From NCBI GenBank assembly GCA_963576735.1, contig OY755170.1, forward strand, positions 27,636,875 to 27,700,874: a stretch of DNA of 64,000 bases, in the 5' to 3' direction. This DNA comes from Bedellia somnulentella. Its lineage: Eukaryota; Arthropoda; Insecta; Lepidoptera; Bedelliidae. The notes under the pieces are model-generated. The model did not search any database, was not told the DNA's origin, and saw only the letters and a program-made list of their open reading frames with translations. This document shows positions 24,201-31,566 of the stretch, piece by piece; position 1 is the stretch's first letter; each line of letters opens with the position of its first letter. The position numbers and the translations under genes are program-made.

Positions 24201-25370
24201 TATTTTTTTTCTACATATATATATATATATATATATTATATACTTTCTATTATTATGTGTACATATATCTATTTACATTTATTTAAGTATATAAACATTA
24301 GTTAACTCTACAAACAGAAAAGGTTTGTTAGTAAATTGGTGAAAACTAAAGGCTTCGAAATGTATACATTTTATTTAATATTATAATTTTTGTAAACGCT
24401 GTTGTTTTCCATAAATAAATTAAATAAATAAATAAATAAATTTATACAGAACAGAAACTTGACGAGCAATATTTTTAAACAATATCAACGAGTGTATTAG
24501 CTTTGGAATGAGAAGGAGTAATATTACATAATTTACATAACATAACATAAATGTCACGCCGAATATCCCCGAAGGGGTTGGCAGAGGTACTAATACTTCT
24601 GAACATCACGTGACTTTGTCACCTGGTGTTCAGAGTACCCACGTTTTGCATGGAACAGTGTACTCACGTGATAGGGGGCAGGCCTATCGCCGTTTTTGTA
24701 CGAATACACTGTCACATGACTAAGTACAACTCAGCCATGTGGGTTTCCTCACGATGTTTTCCCTCACCGCTTAACAACCATGATAAATTGACCACACATA
24801 TGTCTTTAGAAAGACAAATTGGTGTAGGCCCGACCCAGGATTTGAACACTAGTCGTTTGCACGATAACCGAGTGTTCTACCCACTGGGCTATCACGGTTG
24901 TCTATAATTTACAATAAACCTAAAATGTATATTAATACCAATAAATGTAAATAAAATGTCAATAAACTACGTTAATTCCCATTGTACTTAGTACAAGTAC
25001 TCCTATCAATACCATGGTAACTATAACTGATATAAAATATTATGATATAAATGATATAAATACTGAGAATAAAATATATAGATTCTAGAAATATGACCTG
25101 ATTCTCCTACAGCTACTAAAATGCAATCATTGAAGCAAGTAGTAACCCATTTTCACATCTTCAGGCCAAAAGAGCAACGGAAGTGCTGTGCCTGTGACGC
25201 TGCGGAACCGGCCTCGAATCCCGACCCCGGACGTGGGCAAGGAGGGCGAGGGTCGGCTAAGCCTGCAAGGTGGAGTCCATAACATGGGCATGCTGATGGC
25301 CCACCAGGCAGCCGCGTCCTACCAGAGTGAGGTTCCCGTGCTGGGGCGCTGGTGCTGTCGCCCCATACAG
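9127..25370 (+). CDS. Best: Bestrophin (Ca2+-activated anion channel), 5'- and 3'-incomplete
   Basis: Eight exons join in consistent codon phase: 9127-9256, 10939-11177, 18110-18238, 19805-19912, 20973-21128, 22600-22674, 23235-23503 and 25165-25370. The product is a plasma-membrane pentameric chloride channel of the bestrophin family. Family hallmarks are [56 protein letters not shown] (the acidic Ca2+-clasp run) and [17 protein letters not shown]. By comparison with insect bestrophins about 90 N-terminal residues (TM1, the neck residues and the RWW region) are missing, and I could not find them in 1-9126. Exon 7 carries a frameshift at a C run. No last exon is visible; it may lie in the N gap at 25492-25691. 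Introns hold at least seven retroposons. Family assignment is certain; which bestrophin paralogue is not. Confidence 0.93.
9911..10052. repeat. Long near-perfect hairpin (MITE-like or hairpin RNA)
   Basis: Arms of ~64 nt (9911-9974 and 9989-10052) begin and end AACGCCCGATTTCTGAATTG / CAATTCAGAAATCGGGCGTT, with a ~14-nt loop and only a few mismatches. It lies in a bestrophin intron. There is no coding content and no clear long target-site duplication. Confidence 0.85.
10437..10522 (+). mobile_element. 3' tail of the family-2 LINE
   Basis: CCAGGATCGTACAAAGCGGC, then TAGTCTCTGCCTACCCCAATGGG and TTGAGTATATGTATGCATG. A severely 5'-truncated copy in a bestrophin intron. Confidence 0.8.
10605..10738. 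repeat. MITE-like repeat, related to 43220-43348
   Basis: GTGTGTGAGAGCGATTCTCA, GAGAAGTGAGAAACTAACAG and a terminal CTCTCGCTCGGCTCAT match in order a second copy at 43220-43348. GAGAGCG near the left and CGCTCTCGC near the right are inverted. Confidence 0.5.
10939..11177 (+). CDS. Best: Bestrophin exon
   Basis: Acceptor CCGCGCAG and donor CACAG|GTAACT. It encodes [40 protein letters not shown] and the membrane-entry segment [12 protein letters not shown]. The 239 bp complete the split Gly codon and end at phase 0. Confidence 0.94.
11178..11815. other. Intron sequence, nothing recognised
   Basis: AT-rich start of the 6.9 kb bestrophin intron, without a repeat or ORF I can identify. Confidence 0.4.
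11816..12061 (-). mobile_element. Family-1 retroposon, near full length
   Basis: All blocks are present on the minus strand from TGTAGTGTCGGCTTAGAATA to the TATG tail at 11816-11830. Confidence 0.9.
12612..12864 (+). mobile_element. Family-1 retroposon, near full length
   Basis: GCCGTGTAGTGCCGGCTTAG head, TCTACCCACGGGTGTCGTAAG variant block, and a GCCGTGAGTATATG end with five TATG units. It belongs with 1725, 2961 and 54766 to a subtype reading CTACCCACGGGTG instead of CTTCCGGTGGGTG. Confidence 0.9.
13005..13255 (-). mobile_element. Family-2 LINE 3' region, decayed
   Basis: On the minus strand the 5' part translates as [17 protein letters not shown], a typical reverse-transcriptase C-terminal motif (WxGHVxRM). 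It is followed by decayed sequence, then GACTATCGATCAACAC reversed and CCTACCCCGATG. Confidence 0.65.
13256..14252. other. Intron sequence, nothing recognised
   Basis: AT-rich intron DNA. Short ORFs lack coding features. Confidence 0.35.
14264..14510 (+). mobile_element. Family-1 retroposon with target-site duplication
   Basis: The element is flanked by TTACCATACGT (14253-14263) and TTACCGTACGT (14511-14521), an 11-bp target-site duplication with one mismatch. This shows target-primed integration. Confidence 0.92.
15163..15400 (-). mobile_element. Family-2 LINE 3' end with readable RT C-terminus
   Basis: On the minus strand the ORF reads [39 protein letters not shown] and [11 protein letters not shown], the C-terminal tail typical of a non-LTR reverse transcriptase. 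The nucleotide end GCGTAAGTATATGTATGTATG follows. It is 5'-truncated at about 15400. Confidence 0.8.
15401..16416. other. Intron sequence with a short CA run
   Basis: AT-rich DNA with (CA)8 near 15711-15726. No gene or element recognised. Confidence 0.35.
16417..16664 (+). mobile_element. Family-1 retroposon, full length
   Basis: Near-consensus copy from GCTGTGTAGTGTCGGCTTAG to GCCGTGAGTATATGTATG. Confidence 0.92.
16665..17841. other. Intron sequence, nothing firm
   Basis: AT-rich DNA. At 17176-17212 the string ACCCCAATGGCTTGAGTATATG looks like the last bases of a family-2 LINE, too short to call alone. Confidence 0.35.
17848..18103 (+). mobile_element. Family-1 retroposon abutting the bestrophin exon 3 acceptor
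   Basis: Full-length copy ending GTGAGTATATGTATGTATGTGTG. CCATAG occurs immediately before it (17842-17847) and after it (18104-18109). The second copy is the splice acceptor of the exon starting at 18110. If this 6-bp repeat is a target-site duplication, insertion duplicated the acceptor itself. Confidence 0.9.
18110..18238 (+). CDS. Best: Bestrophin exon
   Basis: Acceptor GTCCATAG and donor CTACAG|GTACGC, 43 codons at phase 0. It encodes [20 protein letters not shown] and [12 protein letters not shown], a transmembrane segment plus extracellular loop. Confidence 0.94.
18400..18446. repeat. AT microsatellite at a LINE 3' end
   Basis: Imperfect (TA)n/(TATT) run abutting the 3' end of the minus-strand LINE at 18447. 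Confidence 0.8.
18447..19300 (-). mobile_element. RTE-like non-LTR retrotransposon, 5'-truncated pseudogene
   Basis: Minus-strand frames give a reverse-transcriptase palm and thumb: the FVDDIVLF active-site box (the usual A of FADD is V), [28 protein letters not shown], then [20 protein letters not shown] and the C-terminus ending in QQWDINGL. The frame changes between 18800 and 18930, so the ORF is broken. Only the last ~280 codons remain and the endonuclease is absent. This element type ends in a simple repeat, here (TA)n. It lies antisense in a bestrophin intron. Confidence 0.85.
19301..19804. other. Intron sequence, nothing recognised
   Basis: AT-rich DNA between the LINE fragment and the next bestrophin exon. 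Confidence 0.4.
19805..19912 (+). CDS. Best: Bestrophin exon with Ca2+-clasp acidic cluster
   Basis: Acceptor ATCCTCAG and donor AAG|GTGAGC, 36 codons. It encodes [20 protein letters not shown] followed by [16 protein letters not shown]. The EDDDD run is the Ca2+-binding clasp of bestrophins and is intact. Confidence 0.96.
20348..20640 (-). mobile_element. Family-2 LINE 3' region
   Basis: On the minus strand a WFGH-type RT motif region (near 20605-20620) precedes GGATCTTGCAAAGTGGCG, TAGTCTCTGCCTACCCCAATGGG and a decayed tail. Confidence 0.75.
20973..21128 (+). CDS. Best: Bestrophin exon
   Basis: Acceptor CATTGCAG and donor TACAAG|GTTCAC, 52 codons. It encodes [40 protein letters not shown] and [12 protein letters not shown], the conserved cytosolic segment after the Ca2+ clasp. 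Confidence 0.95.
21281..21530 (+). mobile_element. Family-1 retroposon with 10-bp target-site duplication
   Basis: GTATCCTTCC lies at 21271-21280 and again at 21531-21540, directly flanking the copy. Confidence 0.92.
21776..22505 (-). mobile_element. CR1/Daphne-like LINE 3' end with RT C-terminus
   Basis: On the minus strand it reads [19 protein letters not shown], then [20 protein letters not shown] and [20 protein letters not shown] to a stop at 22182. LWNALP followed by a short tail is the usual C-terminus of CR1/Jockey-group reverse transcriptases. A ~400 bp 3' UTR follows, ending in ATAAAGAGTTATTC. 5'-truncated, in a bestrophin intron. Confidence 0.85.
22600..22674 (+). CDS. Best: Bestrophin exon
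   Basis: Acceptor AATTTGCAG and donor TAT|GTAAGT, 25 codons ([25 protein letters not shown]). Its frame joins its neighbours without interruption. It begins the variable cytosolic tail. Confidence 0.85.
23235..23503 (+). CDS. Best: Bestrophin exon with frameshift
   Basis: Acceptor CCTTTCAG and donor CACG|GTAATT. It enters at phase 0 ([20 protein letters not shown], then a Ser/Gly/Pro-rich tail). The entry frame hits a stop at about 23490. The frame needed to join the next exon reads [20 protein letters not shown] through the exon end. The exon is 269 bp, whereas phase continuity needs 3n+1. One extra C in the CCCCC run at 23430-23434 would explain it. It may be an assembly error in GC-rich sequence or a real mutation. 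Confidence 0.85.
23640..23760 (-). mobile_element. Family-2 LINE fragment lacking the tail
   Basis: Minus-strand sequence matches the RT C-terminal part of the copy at 15240-15370 (CTCGGAGGACACATTCGGAC region and ATCAATATTTTCATAGATGC). No TATG tail is present. Confidence 0.65.
24110..24250. repeat. AT-rich low-complexity tract
   Basis: Imperfect (TA)n, including a clean (AT) run near 24216-24240. Confidence 0.8.
24538..24903 (-). mobile_element. Full-length tRNA-derived SINE (family 3)
   Basis: The minus-strand head has an A-box-like TAGCCCAGTGGGTAGAAC and a B box GTTCAAATCC. The body follows, then ATTAGTACCTCTGCCAACCCC, a stem-loop and GGCGTGACATTTATG. ATAATTTACA flanks it at 24528-24537 and 24904-24913 (10-bp target-site duplication). 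Length is 366 bp, matching the copy at 55064. Confidence 0.92.
25165..25370 (+). CDS. Best: Bestrophin exon (last found)
   Basis: Acceptor ATCTTCAG and donor CATACAG|GTTAGT. It starts with two bases completing a Gly codon, then encodes [20 protein letters not shown] and [18 protein letters not shown]. It exits at phase 0. The 200-N gap begins 121 bp later. Confidence 0.85.
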
Positions 25371-25491
25371 GTTAGTTCAATAGACACTCTAGTAGAAGCT
25401 TTTGTTTTTTATTGTGAGATATCTAAATATGAATAGACAGTGAAAATAGTAAAATGAAACTTTTGTAAAATAAAAAGTGCTAACTTTGATT

Positions 25492-25691
25492 NNNNNNNNN
25501 NNNNNNNNNNNNNNNNNNNNNNNNNNNNNNNNNNNNNNNNNNNNNNNNNNNNNNNNNNNNNNNNNNNNNNNNNNNNNNNNNNNNNNNNNNNNNNNNNNNN
25601 NNNNNNNNNNNNNNNNNNNNNNNNNNNNNNNNNNNNNNNNNNNNNNNNNNNNNNNNNNNNNNNNNNNNNNNNNNNNNNNNNNNNNNNNNNN
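25492..25691. other. Assembly gap (200 N)
   Basis: Exactly 200 N, a scaffold placeholder. True size unknown; it may contain the last bestrophin exon. Confidence 0.99.
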
Positions 25692-25762
25692 GATCGTACA
25701 AAGTCGCAATCGGTAATCTTTTTCTACCCCAATGGAATATAAAGGCGTATGTGTGTATGAAA
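25692..25762 (+). mobile_element. Family-2 LINE tail cut by the gap
   Basis: GATCGTACAAAGTCGCAATC, TACCCCAATGG and AAAGGCGTATGTGTGTATG follow the gap. A repeat at the gap edge may explain the assembly break. Confidence 0.7.
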
Positions 25763-25903
25763 TATGTTTTATAAGAAATAATCTCTACGGGAAATTGTCT
25801 ACGGGACGAAATATCTTGAATATGATGTGAACTATGATCGTTGAAAGTTGTCAAGTTCAATCTAGTTGGTTTCTAATCCAACAATACTGGCAATCATTAA
25901 ACG

Positions 25904-26141
25904 ATGTCCGACGAATCGTCATCCACATCTTCAGACAAGAGAAGCGGGCTCACCAAGGGAGAGAAATGTCTGCTATTCCATGTCGCACTCATTCTGTTCC
26001 TCATCATAGTGGTATCGTTGGTGATATTGACCCACTGGCTGTCTCAGGAGCACCACACACACGAGTTGTTCACGTTTGGCCGCTCAGAGGATAGGCAGTG
26101 GCCGGTTTTGAATAATGTGGAGAGACAAGGACCATCCACAG
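25904..26141 (+). CDS. Serine protease homologue exon 1 (membrane anchor)
   Basis: ATG at 25904 (context AAACGATGTCC), then MSDESSSTSSDKRSGLTKGE and the membrane segment. It ends QWPVLNNVERQGPSTD at a G|GTGTGT donor, phase 1. Confidence 0.85.
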
Positions 26142-27486
26142 GTGTGTGTGTGTGTTGCACTGTAGCGATAAGTTATACTTTTTATAAATATTGTCTTAGT
26201 ATGTTAACTTCTAGGATCTATATCTTATGTCAAAGTGAGCTCTGTTACACTTCTAATAGTTTAGCTCTGAGCTGAAAATTTTATTATAACCCTATTTGGT
26301 CCTGAGTTACAACCATAATCTAATAAAGGTTACACAGAATACATACCTACTCGCTTTCTAAAATCCACAACTTTTAAAATTGCAATACAAGGAAGTACTT
26401 AAGTTATTTAAAGTATATTTATGAAATAAGACTCATCTTTGTTTAATTATTTGGTTATAGATATGAAACGATTTAATTTTGTTAGTTGTATATACGAAGT
26501 CTTGATCTTTAAAAGCAAACGTTACGCGTACATTAAGTGAGTCGTAGTATTTTTGAAGCGAGTTTTTTACTGTATCTTGAAGTGCTCGCTTATTATAATA
26601 GATTCTCTAGTCAAATAAAGATCTGTTATTGGTAGTATCAAACTCTTAAAAAGCGTAACGTAAAAGACACTGATGAGAAGCGTTAGAATAGAGCAATTCC
26701 ATTCAAACCTGTGGGAGTACTGTTAGACATACATATATACATACATATACTCACCGCTATAAATCCCTAAAAGGGGTAGCCAGAGCTAAGGAATTATAAA
26801 TTCCTCAGCCTTTTTTGGAAGTTGAGTGGGGAAAAGATGGTAGTACAAAGGTTTGTTGGTGATGGGTCTCCAACCGCATCGCCAAAAATGCCTTAAAAAG
26901 CCCCAAGTCCGTTAATCGCCTCTTACGTACACTCACCGGAAGAAATGGGGTAGTGCTATTCTAAGCTGACACACTACACAGTTAGAGTGCACACTATAGC
27001 GGACTCACTCGCACATAGCAGCGTCTCACTCATATTCCTGCATCGCGGTATGTGTTTATCGAACTAAGCATAAATACAAATTATAAGTTTGTACACAGCA
27101 GGATGTACTTGCCAGTATATCTTTGCTGTTTCCACAACCCTATCTGGCACTGTTGACAGCGTAATACTTAAGTTATATTTCTCTGAAGATGACCGCTACC
27201 GCGTGGTGGGCGAGGTGAAGGTGCGCGCCGAGCGGGTGTGCTGCGCCGTGCTGGTGAGCCGCGCGTGGTCGCTGGCGCCCGCGCACTGCGTGGCCGCGCG
27301 GACCGACCCGCTGGTCGCCGACCTGTTGGACCACTGGCGGGTCCGGTACCTCACCAGCGACGGACTGTCCATTGGTTACTTACTGATCTAATAGTGTATG
27401 ATGATGACCAGCGAGGAACTGACTTTGGATGTTTTAAAGCTATTTTTAACCGACTTCAAAAAAAGGAGTGTTCTCAATTCGACCGG

Positions 27487-27524
<38 letters not shown>

Positions 27525-30500
27525 GTTCGCCGATTACTTCGCCATTTATGAACCGATTTTGATTATTATTTTTTTATTCGAAAGAAGATACTCCCGGATT
27601 GGTACCATGATGAGGATATCAGGGTCTGATGATGGGATCCTGGAGAAATCGAGGGGAAACCCTCAAATTTTATAGGCAAATGTACCGCGTTTTACATATT
27701 TTCTGAACTTATATTGGCATTTGCTTCTGAAAATCATATTGTTATGCTGCTGAGCTGATGATGGAAGGTGTGGATCCTCAATCACTAGGTATTAGGAAAC
27801 AGTTCTTTCCAAATTCTATATAGATTTATACTCCTCTTCGTAGCTTTTATGAAGAGAAGTACAGGTTAACTAAACATTTCTTTTGTTATTGTTACCGAGA
27901 AAGTACCATGAGACCAGGATCTGATGATGGCATCCCAGGAAATCGAGGGGACTGTCGAAACTCACAATTATGTGACAGTGTATTTGTTCAAAACGCCGAT
28001 AGGCCTGCCCTGTATAACGTGAGAACACTGCCTAATAAATCGTGGGTACTCTGAACAACAGGTGACAATGTCACGTGATATTCAGAAGTATTACTACCTC
28101 TGCTAACCCCTTCAGGGATGTTCGGCGTGAGCGTTTGAGTCTTTCTTGAGATGTAGAATTGAAGACCAATGCCTTTCGAAGGATTTTAAGAACAATGTAA
28201 GGTTACATATGGTTGAGCCTATTTAATATCGTACTATAATAGAAATACCGGAAATACGAAGAATAATACAGTAACTGTCGCATCCTCATCCGAGAGGCAT
28301 CTTTGCCAGGTCTATCCATCTCTAAAACTCGTAAAATAAAATAATTTTTAACAAAAAGAAAACCGACTTCATAAAAAAACAACCGAAAATAAACAATCTA
28401 GTACTAAAAAGTACGAAATAAGTTTTTTAATTGAATATGAGTACTGTGATTGATACCTTAGCAATTTCTTTATTCCACACGCGTCAGTTCAACCTACCTA
28501 AATATTACAATTCTCTTAAATTAATTTTTGAGTCGGTGCCAGACAAACAAAAGTAAATTCACCCTGCTATCTATCTCTGATTATTACAATCTAAACAATA
28601 TATATCTATCGCCTAACGTTTTAAATGATAATACGTACAAAAATCAATTTACCCTACAACTACAAGGTACCCTACATTTTACACGTATATGAAGTGCGAA
28701 ATACACACTTCTTATTATCAATTATCATCGAGGCTGGCACCGGCTCACAAATTAATTTAAGAGAATTGTAATATTTAGGTAGGTTGAACTGACGCGTGTG
28801 GAATAAAGAAATTGCTAAGGTATCAATCACAGTACTCATATTCAATTAAAAAACTTATTTCGTACTTTTTAGTACTAGATTGTTTATTTTCGGTTGTTTT
28901 TTTATGAAGTCGGTTTTCTTTTTTCTATTTTAATTCAGTATTGGAAAATGTGTGAGACTATCGCAAGTTTGTGTTTACACATTTTAAAGATATTTTGATG
29001 AAAATGATGACGAAATGATCCCCACCTACTTCGGAAGCCAGCAAAATAATTTATTAATTTTAATAATGAATAGATATAGACTAAAAAGTATATGTTAAAA
29101 AATAATTTTTAACAAAAAGAAAACCGACTTCATAGAAAAACAACCGAAAATAAACAATCTAGTACTAAAAAGTACGAAATAAGTTTTTTTAATTGAATAT
29201 GAGTACTTACCGACTCAAAAATTAATTTAAGAGAATTGTAATATTTAGGTAGGTTGAACTGACGCGTGTGGAATAAAGAAATTGCTAAGGTATCTATCAC
29301 AGTACTCATATTCAATTAAAAAAACTTATTTCGTACTTTTTAGTACTAGATTGTTTATTTTCGGTTGTTTTTCTATGAAGTCGGTTTTCTTTTTGTTAAA
29401 AATTATTTTATTTTACGAGTTTTAGAGATGGGTAGACCTGGCATGGGATGCCTCTCGGATGAGGAAGCGACAGTTACTGTATTATTCTTCGTATTTCCGG
29501 TATTTCTATTATAGTACGATATTAAATAGGCTCAACCATATGTAACCTTACATTGTTCTTAAAATCCTTCGAAAGGCGATGGTCTTCAATTCTACATCTC
29601 AAGAAAGACTCAAACGCTCACGCCGAATATCCCTGAAGGGGTTAGCAGAGGTAGTAATACTTCTGAATATCACGTGACATTGTCACCTGTTGTTCAGAGT
29701 ACCCACGATTTATTAGGCAGTGTTCTCACGTTATACAGGGCAGGCCTATCGGCGTTTTGAACAAATACACTGTCACATAATTGTGAGTTTCGACAGTCCC
29801 CTCGATTTCCTGGGATGCCATCATCAGATCCTGGTCTCATGGTACTTTCTCGGTAACAATAACATAACAAAAGAAATGTTTAGTGAACCTGTACTTCTCT
29901 TCATAAAAGCTACGAAGAGGAGTATAAATCTATATAGAATGTGGAAAGAACTGTTTCCTAATACCTAGTGATTGAGGATCCACACCTTCTATCATCAGCT
30001 CAGCAGCATAACAATATGATTTTCAGAAGCAAATGCCAATATAAGTTCAGAAAATATGTAAAACGCGGTACATTTGCCTATAAAATTTGAGGGTTCCCCT
30101 CGATTTCTCCAGGATCCCATCATCAGACCCTGATATCCTCGTCATGGTACCAATCCGGGAGTATCTTCTTTCGAATTAAAAAATAATAATCAAAATCGGT
30201 TCATAAATGGCAAAGTAATCGGCGAACAAACATAAAAAAAAAAAAATATACCGGTCGAATTGAGAACACTCCTTTTTTTGAAGTCGGTTAAAAAAGATAG
30301 ACAAAGTATATATTTTTAGCAATTAAGTATAGAAATATCACCAGGAAAGCAACAAAGAAAAGAAAGCAGATGCAGTAGAGAAATGCATTTGTTCCAATGA
30401 GAGGTTTTCAATCTGACGACTCATCGAGTTTCACTACGAAAACAACAGATGGCCAAAATGCGGCCACTCAAGTTGACTGACTGAAATGAGTCATTAGTCA

Positions 30501-31531
30501 AAGCATTTTAATAATTATTGGTTATTTTAATCATATTTAATTCATCTTTGTTGGCAGAATGACATAATTCGTAATATTTGAGTAATTTTGAGTGATGAAT
30601 CGTTATTTCATCATCATTATCAATGTTTTAACATAATAGTGTACGTACAGCGCTATCTCACCTGATTATTTTTTACCAAATATGACAGTTTGATAACTAC
30701 TTATTCTAATGAAGGTTTTGAACGTGGCGGAGAGTGTTTCTTAAAAGCGCATCATCCACTCAACGGTTGAAAATAAATTTTGTTTAACCTGTAAATTAGG
30801 TTCTATTATAAGGCTTAGCACATAATGGTTTGCAGAGCAGCACATAATGAAAAGCGTGCCGCACCCGAAGTTCAGTCGCGAGGACTTCACGGCGAACGTG
30901 GGGCTGCTGCAGCACGACCGGATCGAAATCACGCTGGCGCACGCCCTGTGTTAGTTAAGAGCAATCATATTAATATAATCATACATCCTCTTATAATCCT
31001 CTCATACGTTATTCGTTCCCATGGGATTTATGACCCATCAAGGGACGATGGGTCACAATTTCGTACTACTCTGCCATTTTATTTTTTTCTTAATCTATAT
31101 ACTCGTATACAAAGAAAATGGTGTTAGTTACAGTATTTATAACTCAAGAACGGCCCCCTGATTACGTATCTTTTGCGACTGACAATTGTGTCGCAAGTTG
31201 CACGATTGTCGCTGTCAATGCCATAAATTTGTAATAATTTGTATTCGATTTGACACTTTTGTCAGCGACAATATTGCAACGTGCGACAAAATCGCGGTCG
31301 CTAAAGATACATAAAATCGTTGGAGAGGCAGCTTAGAACCGTACTCCGTCAGGAACTTTGTTTCAGTCATCCCCCTAAAACATACTCTGACACTTAAATT
31401 GACATATGGGTGGATATAATTGCCATAACATTAACATTCAAAGGTGGGTATTCTGTAAGCCCACCGGCAAATAAATTTTACGTGACGTCAAGAAGAATTA
31501 GCAAGAATTCTTGAATATTTCGTTCTTATAA

Positions 31532-31566
<35 letters not shown>

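Larger units (their letters stand above)
27443..30295. repeat. 2.85-kb foldback (palindromic) element in an intron
   Basis: The left arm, 27443 to ~28534, is the reverse complement of 29212-30295, nearly identical by eye apart from a poly-T length difference and scattered substitutions. The outer ends read TTTTTAACCGACTTC / GAAGTCGGTTAAAAA. The centre (28535-29211) holds further inverted and direct copies of the inner ~190 bp block, at about 28735-28925 and 29101-29208. Each arm carries the same truncated family-3 SINE, so the SINE was present before the arms were duplicated. The boundaries resemble the ACCGACTTC repeat family common in moth and butterfly genomes (from memory). Confidence 0.88.

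Noticed and set aside
25480..25860. ORFs crossing the N runs
   Set aside because: They consist mostly of unknown bases and have no meaning.
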